Positions 33,491 to 42,389 of a stretch of 64,000 nt of DNA are shown piece by piece. A model generated the notes under the pieces. It worked only from the letters and a program-made list of their open reading frames with translations, did no database searches and was not told the origin of the DNA. Source of the DNA: an uncultured Eubacteriales bacterium (lineage in GTDB: Bacteria > Bacillota > Clostridia > Christensenellales > CAG-138). Location: contig ONNZ01000006.1 of assembly GCA_900319345.1 (NCBI GenBank), forward strand, positions 62,001 to 126,000, in the 5' to 3' direction. How positions within the stretch are numbered: position 1 is the stretch's first letter; the number at the start of each line of letters is the position of its first letter. A program made the translations under genes and the position numbers.

Positions 33491-35332
33491 GTGAAAAGAA
33501 CCATCGCATTTTGTCTTGCCCTCGTGATGCTGCTGGGCATCGTGGCCGGGTGCAAGAAGACCGAGACCGTCGAAACCAAGCCCCAGGTCACCGAAGCCCC
33601 CGCTCCGGCGACCGAAGCCCCCGCCGCGCCGGCCCCCACGGAGGTCCCGGCCCCCACGGAGCCCCCCTTCAAAGGCGCATACCCCGGTGACGACTACAGC
33701 ACCGGCGCCGTGGGTGAGTTCGGTGCGGCCGCCTGCGCCAACCCCGTGGCGTCCCAGATCGGCGTGGACATCCTGAAGGCCGGCGGCAACGCCGTGGACG
33801 CGGCCGTGGCCATGATCTACGCCGTGGGCCTGCTGGAGCCCGCCGCTTCCGGCATGGGCGGCGCCGGCCAGATGGTCATCTACCTGAAGGCGGAGGACCG
33901 GTATTTGGTGCTGGAGTACATGACCCAGGCGCCCGGAGCGGCCATCGCCGGGGAGATCTCCACCGACACCTCCTCCAACCCGCCCTCCGTGGAGTCCCTG
34001 GCCGTCCCCGGGGTGGTCCACGGCACCATGACGGCCCTCGAGAAGTACGGCAGCGGCAACCTGACCCGCCGTCAGGTCCTGCAGCCGGTCATCGACCTGG
34101 CCCGCAATGGCTTCACCCTGCCCCAGCGCTGGAACACCAACATCGAGGGCCGGTATGAGAACCTGTCCGCGTACCCCTACACCCTGGGCCTGTATACCGA
34201 CGACGGCTTCACCTACTCCAACGGCCAGACCATCTACAACAAGGACCTGGCCGACACCCTGGATCTCATCGCCGACGGAGGCAAGGAAGCCTTCTACAAC
34301 AGCGACTTCACCCAGAAGATGGTTGACTACATCCAGTCCATCGGCGGCATCCTGACCCGGGAGGACTTCGCCCAGTACGAGACCAAGGAGCGGGAGGCCA
34401 TCTCCACCACCTACCGGGGCAACACCGTCTACACCGTGGGCGGCCCCAGCAACGGCGGCGTGGCCCTCCTCGAGATGCTGAACATCATGGAGAACTTCGA
34501 CATGAAGGCTCTTGGGCGCGACAGCATGGAGGCCGTCAAGGTCACCGCTGACGCCTACGCCCTGGCGGAGATGGACGGCGTGGCCTACATGGCCGACCCG
34601 GATTACTACAACCTGCCCGTGGCCGAGATGATCAGCAAGGAGTACGCCAAGGAGCGGGCGGCCAAGATCACCCTGGACACCTACCTCAAGAACGCCAAGA
34701 AGGGGAACCTCACCGTGACCCTCAGCGAGACCGGCGAAGCGGTGGCCGCCGCCAACACCCCCGATCAGGGCGGCACCACCCACCTGGCCGTCATGGACAA
34801 GGACGGGAACGTGGTCTCCACCACCAACACCAACGGCATCAACTTCGGCTCTGCCGTGGCCGTGCCCGGCACGGGCTTCGTGTTCAGCGCCCATTTGGGG
34901 AACCTGACCAACAGCCCCTCCGCCAAGGTGAACCGGCTCATGCCCTACATCCGGGTCCGCTCCACCATCTGCCCCTCCATCGTGGCCGACGAGAACGGCG
35001 TGCCCTTCCTGGCCGTGGGCTCCCCCGGCAACTGGGCACTGGTGTCCGCCGTGGCCATCGCCATCTCCAACGTCATCGACTACGACATGAACGTGGCGGA
35101 GGCCGTGAACGCGCCCCGGGTCTATCGGGACCAGAACAGCAAGAACCTGACCATCGAGAGCCGGTACAGCCAGGAGACCATGGACAAGCTCACCGCCCTG
35201 GGCTTCTCCCTCACCGACGAGGGCGAGCTGGGCTCCCACGTGGGCTGCGTGGCCGCCGTGTACCATAAGCCCGGCGACAAGTTCTACGCCGCCGCGGACT
35301 ACCGCCGCTTCTACGGTTCCGCCGCCTATTGA
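33491..35332 (+). CDS. ggt: Gamma-glutamyltransferase lipoprotein
   Basis: A 613-residue protein starting at GTG 33491 with GGGAGGAAAG upstream. It has a signal peptide with lipobox VAGC and a Pro/Thr/Glu-rich linker to about residue 60. The large subunit region follows (GGNAVDAAVAMIYAVGLLEP, the GGT family signature). The self-cleavage site is GGTTHLAVMD with nucleophile Thr 429, and the small subunit has NTNGINFGSAV and SPGNWAL. Family knowledge: GGTs cleave or transfer gamma-glutamyl bonds, and the related CapD/PgsS-type enzymes act on poly-gamma-glutamate. Surface anchoring and the pgsBCW genes downstream point to extracellular gamma-glutamyl polymer processing, which is inference. Confidence 0.9.
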   Translation: MKRTIAFCLALVMLLGIVAGCKKTETVETKPQVTEAPAPATEAPAAPAPTEVPAPTEPPFKGAYPGDDYSTGAVGEFGAAACANPVASQIGVDILKAGGNAVDAAVAMIYAVGLLEPAASGMGGAGQMVIYLKAEDRYLVLEYMTQAPGAAIAGEISTDTSSNPPSVESLAVPGVVHGTMTALEKYGSGNLTRRQVLQPVIDLARNGFTLPQRWNTNIEGRYENLSAYPYTLGLYTDDGFTYSNGQTIYNKDLADTLDLIADGGKEAFYNSDFTQKMVDYIQSIGGILTREDFAQYETKEREAISTTYRGNTVYTVGGPSNGGVALLEMLNIMENFDMKALGRDSMEAVKVTADAYALAEMDGVAYMADPDYYNLPVAEMISKEYAKERAAKITLDTYLKNAKKGNLTVTLSETGEAVAAANTPDQGGTTHLAVMDKDGNVVSTTNTNGINFGSAVAVPGTGFVFSAHLGNLTNSPSAKVNRLMPYIRVRSTICPSIVADENGVPFLAVGSPGNWALVSAVAIAISNVIDYDMNVAEAVNAPRVYRDQNSKNLTIESRYSQETMDKLTALGFSLTDEGELGSHVGCVAAVYHKPGDKFYAAADYRRFYGSAAY

Positions 35333-35348
35333 TCCACTTCACAAAAGA

Positions 35349-35387
35349 GGCCGGGGAGAGCGCTGAAGCTCGCCCCGGCCCAGGAGG
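35349..35387 (+). promoter_or_regulatory. Intercistronic hairpin next to a ribosome site
   Basis: GGCCGGGG...CCCCGGCC (35349-35356 / 35373-35380) with an inner GAGC/GCTC. AGGAGG (35382-35387) and a T run follow at once, before the permease ATG 35397. It could be partial termination, mRNA end protection or translational control. Confidence 0.5.
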
Positions 35388-35396
35388 TTTTTTATC

Positions 35397-36680
35397 ATGC
35401 GTGAAGAATACTTGCTTGCCCTCCTGATGCTGGGGGTGGTGGCGGTGGTGGAGATCATCACCCGAAACCATCCCAAGTGGTGGGCGCCCGCCCTGCTGCT
35501 GGCCGCCGTGGCCGGGAGCCTGGCGGCGGGCATGGGCCTGCGCTTCCGGGAGATCGTGGAGGGGCCCTTCGGCTTCCTGGACGCCCTGCTCCCCTGCGTG
35601 GTGGGCATGATCTTTCTCAGGGTGTTGAAGGATAACGGGGCCTGGGACGCCCTGTTCAGCCGCCTGTTGGGGAAGAGCCCGATCCTCTCCAGCTTCGGGG
35701 CCCTGCTGTTTTTGGCCCTGCCCGGCATGCTGACGGGCTTTGCCGCGGCCTCCGTGCTCATGAGCGCCAGGCCCGTGTACGCCTATCTGCTGAAGCGGGA
35801 CGCGCCGAAGGCCAAGGCCGTGGGCTTCGTGACCGTGGGCGCGTTCCTGGGCATGATGCTGCCCCCCAACTGCATCCCCGCCATCGTGGCTTCCAACGGC
35901 GCCGGGAGCGTGCTGCCCACCCCCTATGTGGGCTTCTTCCTGCCCCTGCTGGTGCTGGCTTTGCCCGCCTTCCTCCTCTTCGGGATCATGAGCGCGCCCC
36001 TCTTCAGGGGGCCTGCCCCTGACCTTCCCAAGGGAAAGCTGCTGCCCCTGCTGCCCCTCGCTGTGGTCCTGGCGCTGGTGCTGGTGGAGGGGCTCCTGGG
36101 CTCCTACGTGTACGTGGGCGGCCAGGTGATCATCTTCCTTATCGGCCTGGTGCTGGCCTTCCTCCTACCGGCGGAGCGTCGGGGCCTCAAGGCGGCCCTG
36201 GACACCGTGCTCCAGGGCACGGCGGATATGGCCATCCCCGCGGCGGCGGTCCTGGCGCTGGGCTCCTTCATCGAGGTCAGCTCCATGAACGGCATCCGGG
36301 GCATCTTCTCCTATCATATCCTGCCCTGGACCAACGGGGACCTCACCTACGGGGTGATGCTGGTGCTCATGGCCCTGTCCCTGGTGGTGGGCTTCTTCCT
36401 GTCGGCGCCCCTGCCCGCCTTCTTCATCACCTACGCGGTGTTCCCCATCGGGTGGCTCGCTAACACGGTGATCGTCACGGGCTGCGCGGCGGCCGTGGGC
36501 GTGGTGTGCCTGGTGGCCTTCCGGGGCGGCGTCTTCTCCCGGACCAAGGAGGAGCTGCGGATCGAGGACGTGACCTATAAGCAGGTCCTGCCGCAGCTGC
36601 TGCTGCCGGCCCTGCTGGTGACGGTCCTGGGCGTCGTCATGGTCGTCTTCGGCGACAAGATGACGGGACTCATTCTGTAA
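35397..36680 (+). CDS. DctM-like (TRAP large permease-like) membrane transporter, module 1
   Basis: A 427-residue integral membrane protein with about 11-12 hydrophobic segments. The loop GMLTGFAAASVLMSARPVY and the re-entrant-like FLGMMLPPNCIPAIV match the DctM/ion-transporter superfamily pattern (TG and PP motifs). It lacks partner genes for the usual DctP binding protein and a full-length DctQ; instead a 48-codon membrane protein follows 13 bases later. A second, distantly related permease lies at 38846. Transport of gamma-glutamyl peptides or glutamate is inferred only from neighbours. Confidence 0.75.
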   Translation: MREEYLLALLMLGVVAVVEIITRNHPKWWAPALLLAAVAGSLAAGMGLRFREIVEGPFGFLDALLPCVVGMIFLRVLKDNGAWDALFSRLLGKSPILSSFGALLFLALPGMLTGFAAASVLMSARPVYAYLLKRDAPKAKAVGFVTVGAFLGMMLPPNCIPAIVASNGAGSVLPTPYVGFFLPLLVLALPAFLLFGIMSAPLFRGPAPDLPKGKLLPLLPLAVVLALVLVEGLLGSYVYVGGQVIIFLIGLVLAFLLPAERRGLKAALDTVLQGTADMAIPAAAVLALGSFIEVSSMNGIRGIFSYHILPWTNGDLTYGVMLVLMALSLVVGFFLSAPLPAFFITYAVFPIGWLANTVIVTGCAAAVGVVCLVAFRGGVFSRTKEELRIEDVTYKQVLPQLLLPALLVTVLGVVMVVFGDKMTGLIL

Positions 36681-36693
36681 GGAGGGAAAGCAC

Positions 36694-36840
36694 ATGATAT
36701 CCATCATCTATTACGTGGTGATCTCCCTGCTTGCGGTGCTGCTGCTGGTGGACCTGCTGAAGAAGCGTCCCCTGCCGGAGCTCATTTCCCTGGCCATCAT
36801 CCTGGTGACCTTCGCCCTCAGGGCGCTGCACGTCAAGTGA
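36694..36840 (+). CDS. Small two-helix membrane protein (48 residues), module 1
   Basis: ATG 36694 to TGA 36838-36840, with GGAGGG upstream. Residues 3-21 (IIYYVVISLLAVLLLVDLL) and about 30-45 are hydrophobic, separated by a basic KKRP turn. It has the same size, layout and position as the 50-residue protein at 40133. Both sit between a DctM-like permease and an M14-like hydrolase, so it is probably a permease accessory subunit in place of DctQ. It is easily missed by gene callers. Confidence 0.78.
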   Translation: MISIIYYVVISLLAVLLLVDLLKKRPLPELISLAIILVTFALRALHVK

Positions 36841-36850
36841 GGAGGCGGCC

Positions 36851-37993
36851 ATGAAGAAATACAGCTATCTTTGGAAAAACATCCTGGTGCTGCTGGTGGC
36901 GGTCCTGTTCGCCGCCGTGGCGGCCCACGACTTCCTCGCCATGCGGACCCCGGAGCCCGTGGTGGCCAGCAAGGGCCTCACCCGGGTGGCCAGGCTCTCG
37001 GAGTACTGCGCCAACCTGAAGGGCACCGTGGGGGACGAGGAGGTCTACGTGTTCGATTCCGGCGTGCCCGGCGGCACCTTCCTGGTGCTGGGCGGCACCC
37101 ACCCCAACGAGAGCGCCGGCATGATGGCGGCCATCGCTATGGCGGAGAACATCGAGGTGACCGAGGGCCGGGTCTTCATCATGCCCTGGACCAACACATC
37201 CGGCTTCACCCACACCTCGCCCCTGGATGGCATGCAGGATCTGTTCACCATCACCCTGAAGGACGGCTCCACCCGCACCTTCCGGGTGGGCAACCGGCTC
37301 ACCAACCCGGTGGATCAGTGGCCCGACCGGAACTACTATGAGGGCACCTCCGGCCGGAAGCTGGTGGGCACGGAGACGGCGGAGATCCGCAACGTGAACC
37401 GGCTCTATCCCGGCAACGAGAACGGCGTCCTCACGGAGCAGGTCTGCGCGGGTATCAAGAACATGATCGTCCAGGAGAACGTGTCCATCGTCATGGACAT
37501 GCACGAGGGCTCCCCGGAGTTCTTCTACCTGGACACCACCATGGCCCATGAACGGGCCCTGAACGTAGCCTCCCTCATGGCCATGGACATGGGCATGGAA
37601 GGGCTGGACATGAAGGCGGAGCTGTCCGGACGGACCAGCTACGGCCTGTCCCACCGGAGCCTTGGCGACAACACCGACGCCCTCATGACCCTCATGGAGA
37701 CCTACAACCCCTCCATGGGCCCCCTCCACGGGAAGATGGACGACGACCTCATCATCAACGGCAACGAGCCCAACTACTACCAGGCCCACCTGGACGGCTA
37801 CATCTACTACCGGGTGAAGGAGAACGGCATCCCCCTCATCGAGCGGATCGCCCGGCACATCGTGTGCATCACCAAGCTGAAGGACGCCTATAACCTGTAT
37901 TATCCCGAAGCGCCCATCGAGTTCACCTGCCTCGGCTCCTACGACGACATGATGGAGCTGGGCCTGGAGGGCGTCTTCAAGCCCGTCAAATAA
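36851..37993 (+). CDS. Membrane-anchored M14/AstE-like metallohydrolase, module 1
   Basis: A 380-residue protein with one N-terminal membrane anchor (about 9-27) and an extracellular catalytic domain. Zinc-ligand patterns are GGTHPNESAG near residue 77 (His and Glu) and DMHEGSPEFF near 216 (His), as in the succinylglutamate desuccinylase/aspartoacylase branch of M14. FRVGNRLTNPVDQWPD and NVNRLYPG are shared with the copy at 40296. Family knowledge: these enzymes cut acyl-amino-acid amide bonds, and a phage poly-gamma-glutamate hydrolase has a related carboxypeptidase-like fold. GGAGG lies just before the ATG. Confidence 0.83.
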   Translation: MKKYSYLWKNILVLLVAVLFAAVAAHDFLAMRTPEPVVASKGLTRVARLSEYCANLKGTVGDEEVYVFDSGVPGGTFLVLGGTHPNESAGMMAAIAMAENIEVTEGRVFIMPWTNTSGFTHTSPLDGMQDLFTITLKDGSTRTFRVGNRLTNPVDQWPDRNYYEGTSGRKLVGTETAEIRNVNRLYPGNENGVLTEQVCAGIKNMIVQENVSIVMDMHEGSPEFFYLDTTMAHERALNVASLMAMDMGMEGLDMKAELSGRTSYGLSHRSLGDNTDALMTLMETYNPSMGPLHGKMDDDLIINGNEPNYYQAHLDGYIYYRVKENGIPLIERIARHIVCITKLKDAYNLYYPEAPIEFTCLGSYDDMMELGLEGVFKPVK

Positions 37994-38038
37994 GGCATAC
38001 CCAAACTGGAATACATAAGAAAAGAGGAAAAGAAAACC

Positions 38039-38761
38039 ATGAAAAAGATCATCGCCATGCTGTTGGCCCTCCTGTTCGTCATCGCCCTCGCCGCTTGCGG
38101 CAGCAAAACGGCTGAGACCGCCCCCGCCGCTACCCAGGCTCCCGCTGCGGAGCAGAAGCAGGAGACCTACACCTCCTCCCAGGGCACCGTGGACGGGTTC
38201 GATCCCAACCAGAAGACCGAGTTTGCCATGAACACCAGCGAGTCCGTCCGCACCTTCAACATCGGTGAGGTGGACCCCTCCCTGTTCGCCACGCCCATCC
38301 TGGTCACCTCCTTTGGACAGAGCGCCGACACCTCCATGATGGACGCCATCATGAAGCGGTCCGGCGTGAAGGACTACGCCTTCAACGCCCTGGCCACCGA
38401 CGCTGACATCAAGAACTACAAGACCGTCATCATCGTCTGCGGCGCCAGCTCCAAGGGCCTGGGCGCGGCCGGCATATCCGAGGCGGACGAGACCGCCCGG
38501 GCCGAGAAGATCATGGCCGCCATCAACGAGACCAACCCGGCGGTCATCATGTGCCACCTGGGCGGCTCCATGCGCCGGGGCGTCCTGTCCGACAAGCTCA
38601 CCGACATGGTGCTGGAGGTGGCCAAGTACATGGTGGTGGTGGAGGACGCCAACTTCGACGGCAAGTTCACCACCGTGGCCCAGGAGAAGAACATCCCCCT
38701 GACCTACCTGTACGCCATCAAGGACGGCATGGACGTGTTCTCCGCCCTGTTCAACAAATAA
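38039..38761 (+). CDS. DUF6305-like lipoprotein
   Basis: A 240-residue lipoprotein with lipobox ALAAC (Cys 20) and an Ala/Thr/Glu linker. The domain carries ILVTSFGQSADTSMMDAIM, VIIVCGASSKGLGAAGIS and HLGGSMRRGVLSDKLTDM. This pattern matches what I recall of DUF6305, a family of unknown function. It looks like a Rossmann-type alpha/beta domain exposed outside the membrane. AGAGGAAA lies before the ATG. It separates the two permease modules and is followed by a hairpin, so it may be an extracellular binding component for either permease. Confidence 0.72.
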   Translation: MKKIIAMLLALLFVIALAACGSKTAETAPAATQAPAAEQKQETYTSSQGTVDGFDPNQKTEFAMNTSESVRTFNIGEVDPSLFATPILVTSFGQSADTSMMDAIMKRSGVKDYAFNALATDADIKNYKTVIIVCGASSKGLGAAGISEADETARAEKIMAAINETNPAVIMCHLGGSMRRGVLSDKLTDMVLEVAKYMVVVEDANFDGKFTTVAQEKNIPLTYLYAIKDGMDVFSALFNK

Positions 38762-38782
38762 GGAACCCTGTTTCGTCGCCCT

Positions 38783-38819
38783 GCCCGCCTCGTCGATCGG
38801 GGCGGGCGGGATGTTTTCC
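38783..38819 (+). terminator. Hairpin after the DUF6305-like gene
   Basis: GCCCGCC (38783-38789) pairs with GGCGGGC (38801-38807), followed by GGGATGTTTTCC. The T run is weak and displaced, so it is perhaps a partial terminator. Confidence 0.5.
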
Positions 38820-38845
38820 TGATCCGATATAGAGAGGAGAACGCT

Positions 38846-40120
38846 TTGGATATCGAATTACTGGTCCTGTTGGCCATGCTGGGCGTGTTCCTGATCGGGA
38901 ACCTGCTGCTGAAGCTCCCCGTCAGCATCTCCATGATCCTGGGCGCCGTGGCCGGCGCTCTGGTGGCGGGGGAGGGCATCCCCATCCGGCATCTGTTTGA
39001 GGGATGCTTCACCTATGTGGACACCATTTTGATCATCTCCACGGCCATGCTGTTCATGACCGCCATCCAGCGCTCCGGCGCCTTGGAGGCCCTGAACGCC
39101 CTGATCGTCACCAAGTTTTATAAGGTGCCGGCCCTCATGCTGATCCTGCTCATGTTCATCGTCATGTTCCCGGGCATGATCACCGGCTCCTCCACCGCCG
39201 CGGTCCTGTCCGCCGGCGCCATCGTGGCCCCCATCCTGCTGAAGATCGGCATCCCCAAGGAACGGGCGGGCGCCATCCTGGCCGTGGGCGCCATCATGGG
39301 CATGGCGGCCCCGCCGGTGAACATCCCCGCCATGCTGATCGCCGGGGGCGTGGACATGCCCTATATCGGCTTTGAGGGGCCCCTGTTCCTCATCACCATC
39401 CCCTGCGCCATCTTCACGGTCCTGTTCCTGGGGCTCAAGTATTGCAAGAACCTGGATATCGAGGAGCTGAAGAAGGACCTGGATATGGAGGTGGGGAAGA
39501 AGTACGGCTTCAAGCTCTATATCCCCATCCTGCTGCTGGTGGTGCTGCTGGTGCTGACCAGGGCCGTGCCCAAGATCATGCCCCAGCTGGGCACGCCCCT
39601 CATTTTCCTGCTTTGCGCCGTGGTGGCCGTGTTCACGGGCCGCCGTTTCAACGCCTGGGAGGGGGGCCTGGAGGCCATGGACACCACCATTCCCGTCCTC
39701 GCCAAGCTCATGGGCGTGGGCATGTTCATCCAGGTTTTGACCCTCACCGGCGCCCGGGGCTGGATCGTGGTTTCCTGCCTGGGCCTCGGCACCGTGCTCC
39801 TGTACGTGGCCATCTGCACCATCATGCCGGGCTTCGGCGCGGTCAGCTCCTACGGGGCGGCCAGCGTCATGGGCGTGCCCTTCCTGCTGGTGCTGCTGGA
39901 CACCGGCGACCAGATCACCATCGCGGCCCTGCTGTCCTTCATCTGCTGCCTGGGCGATCTCATGCCGCCCACGGCCCTGGCGGGCAACTACGCCGCCCAG
40001 ATCGTGGGCCTCAAGTACAAGCCTGTCTTGAAGCACTGCGTGATCCCGTTCCTGGTGTGCATCGCCCTGGCGGTGATCTACCTGCTCAACTCCAAGTACA
40101 TGGGCTTTTTGACCCGGTAA
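38846..40120 (+). CDS. DctM-like membrane transporter, module 2
   Basis: A 424-residue membrane protein with about 11-12 hydrophobic segments. It starts at TTG 38846, supported by AGAGGAGA 6 bases upstream and no suitable ATG. FPGMITGSSTAAVLSAGAIV and AIMGMAAPPVNIPAMLIAGG match the DctM pattern and the corresponding positions of the module 1 permease, though overall similarity is low. A 50-codon membrane protein follows 12 bases later. Substrate unknown; gamma-glutamyl compounds suspected from context. Confidence 0.78.
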   Translation: MDIELLVLLAMLGVFLIGNLLLKLPVSISMILGAVAGALVAGEGIPIRHLFEGCFTYVDTILIISTAMLFMTAIQRSGALEALNALIVTKFYKVPALMLILLMFIVMFPGMITGSSTAAVLSAGAIVAPILLKIGIPKERAGAILAVGAIMGMAAPPVNIPAMLIAGGVDMPYIGFEGPLFLITIPCAIFTVLFLGLKYCKNLDIEELKKDLDMEVGKKYGFKLYIPILLLVVLLVLTRAVPKIMPQLGTPLIFLLCAVVAVFTGRRFNAWEGGLEAMDTTIPVLAKLMGVGMFIQVLTLTGARGWIVVSCLGLGTVLLYVAICTIMPGFGAVSSYGAASVMGVPFLLVLLDTGDQITIAALLSFICCLGDLMPPTALAGNYAAQIVGLKYKPVLKHCVIPFLVCIALAVIYLLNSKYMGFLTR

Positions 40121-40132
40121 GGAGGGAAGAAC

Positions 40133-40285
40133 ATGCTGTTTTTGAAATACGTGTATCTGGCCATCGTGGCCCTGCTGCTGGTGCTGATCCTGGTGAACAT
40201 GTTCAAAAAGGACAAGTTCCTCTACCAGCTGGACGCGGCCCTGGTCATCATCCCCCTGATCCTGCGGCTGCTGCTGATCAAGTGA
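40133..40285 (+). CDS. Small two-helix membrane protein (50 residues), module 2
   Basis: ATG 40133 to TGA 40283-40285, with GGAGGG upstream. It has a hydrophobic segment at about 5-22, a charged FKKDKF turn, and a second segment at about 34-48 ending LLLIK. Layout and position mirror the 48-residue protein at 36694 (both end in a hydrophobic stretch plus Lys). It is probably a permease partner. Confidence 0.78.
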   Translation: MLFLKYVYLAIVALLLVLILVNMFKKDKFLYQLDAALVIIPLILRLLLIK

Positions 40286-40295
40286 GGGCATAGCT

Positions 40296-41432
40296 ATGAA
40301 GAAGATACCGAAACGAATCTGGACCGCCGCGGCCCTGTGCCTCCTGGCCGCCGCCGTGTGCGTGTACCTGGGCGTCACCTTCTCCTCCATGTGGAAGGAT
40401 CAGCCTATATATCCAGGCCCCGGCGTCACCGCGGTGGAGATGCTCTCCGACTACAATCCGGGCCTTAAGGGCACCCATGGGGACACGGAGGTCTACGTGC
40501 TGGATTCCGGCAAGCCCGGCGCGGCGGTGCTGGTGCTGGGCGGCACCCACCCCAACGAGCCCTCGGGCGTGGTGGCGGCGGTGGCCCTCATCGAGAACTG
40601 CCAGCCCAAAACCGGCGTCCTCTACGTGATCCCCCGGGCCAACCACAGCGCCTTCACCTGCACGGACCCCCAGGAGGGCGCGCCCATGTTCTTCACCATA
40701 TCCACCCCCGGCGGGGATCGGACCTTCCGCTTCGGCTCCCGGGCCACCAACCCCATCGACCAGTGGCCTGACTCCGACGTGTACGTCCATAGGACCAGCG
40801 GCCAGACCCTGTCCGGCAGCGAGACCCGGAACCTGAATCGAGCCTACCCCGGCAGCAACAGCGGCACCTTCACCGAGCGGGTCACCTACGGCATCACGGA
40901 GCTGGTGAAGCAGCGGGATGTGAAGATCACGGTGGACCTCCACGAGGCGTCCCCGGAGTACACCACGGTCAACGCCATCGTGGCCCATCAGGACGCCATC
41001 GAGTTGGCCAGCTGGGCCTCCATGGACATGCAGATGGAGGGCATGAACATCAGCATCGAGGCGTCGCCCACCAACCTGCACGGCCTGTCCCACCGGGAGC
41101 TGGGGGACTTCACCGACACTCTGGCCACCCTCATGGAGACCGCCAACCCCTCCCAGGGCCGGCTTCGGGGCCGGACCAACGCGGACTTGGTGGTGAAGGG
41201 CGTGGACAAGTACTACGTCCGGGCCCGCAAGGCCGGTTCGGTCACCGTGGAGTTCACCGAGGCGGGCATCCCCCTGGACGAGCGGGTGGCCCGGCACATC
41301 TGCGGCATCGTGCAGCTGTGCAACGCCTATAACGAGCTGGGGAACCAGGAGACCATCGAGCTGGGCGGCCTGCCCTCCTATCAGGAGATACTGACCAACG
41401 GCATCGGGCGGTACCTGTCCCCGGGAAAGTAA
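40296..41432 (+). CDS. Membrane-anchored M14/AstE-like metallohydrolase, module 2
   Basis: A 378-residue protein with an N-terminal membrane anchor (about 8-28) and an outside catalytic domain. Zinc motifs GGTHPNEPSG and VDLHEASPEYTT correspond to those of the module 1 copy. Shared blocks include FRFGSRATNPIDQWPD, NLNRAYPG and GLSHRELGDFTD. It is clearly a paralogue of 36851-37993 and lies in the same gene order. Six bases separate it from a third, lipid-anchored M14-like gene. Likely substrate: an N-acyl or gamma-glutamyl amide outside the cell. Confidence 0.83.
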   Translation: MKKIPKRIWTAAALCLLAAAVCVYLGVTFSSMWKDQPIYPGPGVTAVEMLSDYNPGLKGTHGDTEVYVLDSGKPGAAVLVLGGTHPNEPSGVVAAVALIENCQPKTGVLYVIPRANHSAFTCTDPQEGAPMFFTISTPGGDRTFRFGSRATNPIDQWPDSDVYVHRTSGQTLSGSETRNLNRAYPGSNSGTFTERVTYGITELVKQRDVKITVDLHEASPEYTTVNAIVAHQDAIELASWASMDMQMEGMNISIEASPTNLHGLSHRELGDFTDTLATLMETANPSQGRLRGRTNADLVVKGVDKYYVRARKAGSVTVEFTEAGIPLDERVARHICGIVQLCNAYNELGNQETIELGGLPSYQEILTNGIGRYLSPGK

Positions 41433-41438
41433 ATCGCT

Positions 41439-42389
41439 GTGAAGAAGCTATGGATGATCTGCCTGGCGGGGCTGCTCCTTCTGACGGGATGCGCCCCCCG
41501 GCAGGCCACAACTCAAAACGCCCAAGCGACGGCAGCGCCCGCTGCTGACGCCACCCCCTTGCCGGTGGATGACGGGCCGGACCCCCAGGAGGAAGGGGGC
41601 ATGACGGTCACCATCGGCGGGGAGACCTTCGGCTACGACGGCTATCGGGTCCTGGAGCCGGAGGTCACCTTCGACATCTATACCAAGACGGCCCACGACT
41701 TCGTGGCCGACTTTGACACGGCATACCCGGTGACCCGGGAGAGCTATCTGCTGACCCCTGGCGCGGACACGGAGACCACCGTGGTGAAGATCGTCGGCCA
41801 GGACCCCGGCCCCACCCTCTATGTGGCGGCGGGCATCCACGGGGACGAGCGGGCCGCCTGGTACGCGGGGCTCATGCTCCAGAACGCCACCATCAAGGCC
41901 GGCACCCTGTACGTGCTGGCCCCGGCCAACGCCTGGGGCGCCCAGCGGAACCAGCGCCGGGTGGGGGAGGACGACCCCAACCGCTGCTTCCCCGGGAGCG
42001 AGACGGGCACCATGGCCCAGCGGATCTGCTATGCCATCTTCCACGACATCGAGGAGAAACAGCCGGAGCTGCTGCTGGACCTCCACGAGGCCATCGTCTA
42101 CAAGGAGGGCCGGGACTTTCTGGGCAGCACCCTCATCTACACCTCCCTGGAGGGGATGGAGGACCTGTTCTTCGACCTGCTGTTCGCCACCCAGGAGGGG
42201 GAGGTGACCTCCTGCCCCTTCGGCTATAACGGCCCGGGGCCCTGGGGCAGCATGAACCGCACCGTCACCGACCAGCTGAAGATCCCCGCCATCACCGTGG
42301 AGACCTTCCGGGGCTTCCCCATGGAGCGCCGGGTATCGGATCAGCTGAAGGTGGTGGCCTACGTCCTGCGCTACAAGGGCATGCTATGA
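41439..42389 (+). CDS. M14/AstE-like metallohydrolase lipoprotein
   Basis: A 316-residue protein starting at GTG 41439 with lipobox LTGC. The catalytic domain is more distant from the two anchored paralogues: AGIHGDERAAWYAG (His, Glu), DDPNRCFPGS and LLDLHEAIVYKEGRDF (His). Its stop overlaps the pgsB start as ATGA, so translation is coupled to the polymer synthase. That coupling argues that its substrate is the product of PgsB/PgsC or a fragment of it. Confidence 0.82.
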   Translation: MKKLWMICLAGLLLLTGCAPRQATTQNAQATAAPAADATPLPVDDGPDPQEEGGMTVTIGGETFGYDGYRVLEPEVTFDIYTKTAHDFVADFDTAYPVTRESYLLTPGADTETTVVKIVGQDPGPTLYVAAGIHGDERAAWYAGLMLQNATIKAGTLYVLAPANAWGAQRNQRRVGEDDPNRCFPGSETGTMAQRICYAIFHDIEEKQPELLLDLHEAIVYKEGRDFLGSTLIYTSLEGMEDLFFDLLFATQEGEVTSCPFGYNGPGPWGSMNRTVTDQLKIPAITVETFRGFPMERRVSDQLKVVAYVLRYKGML

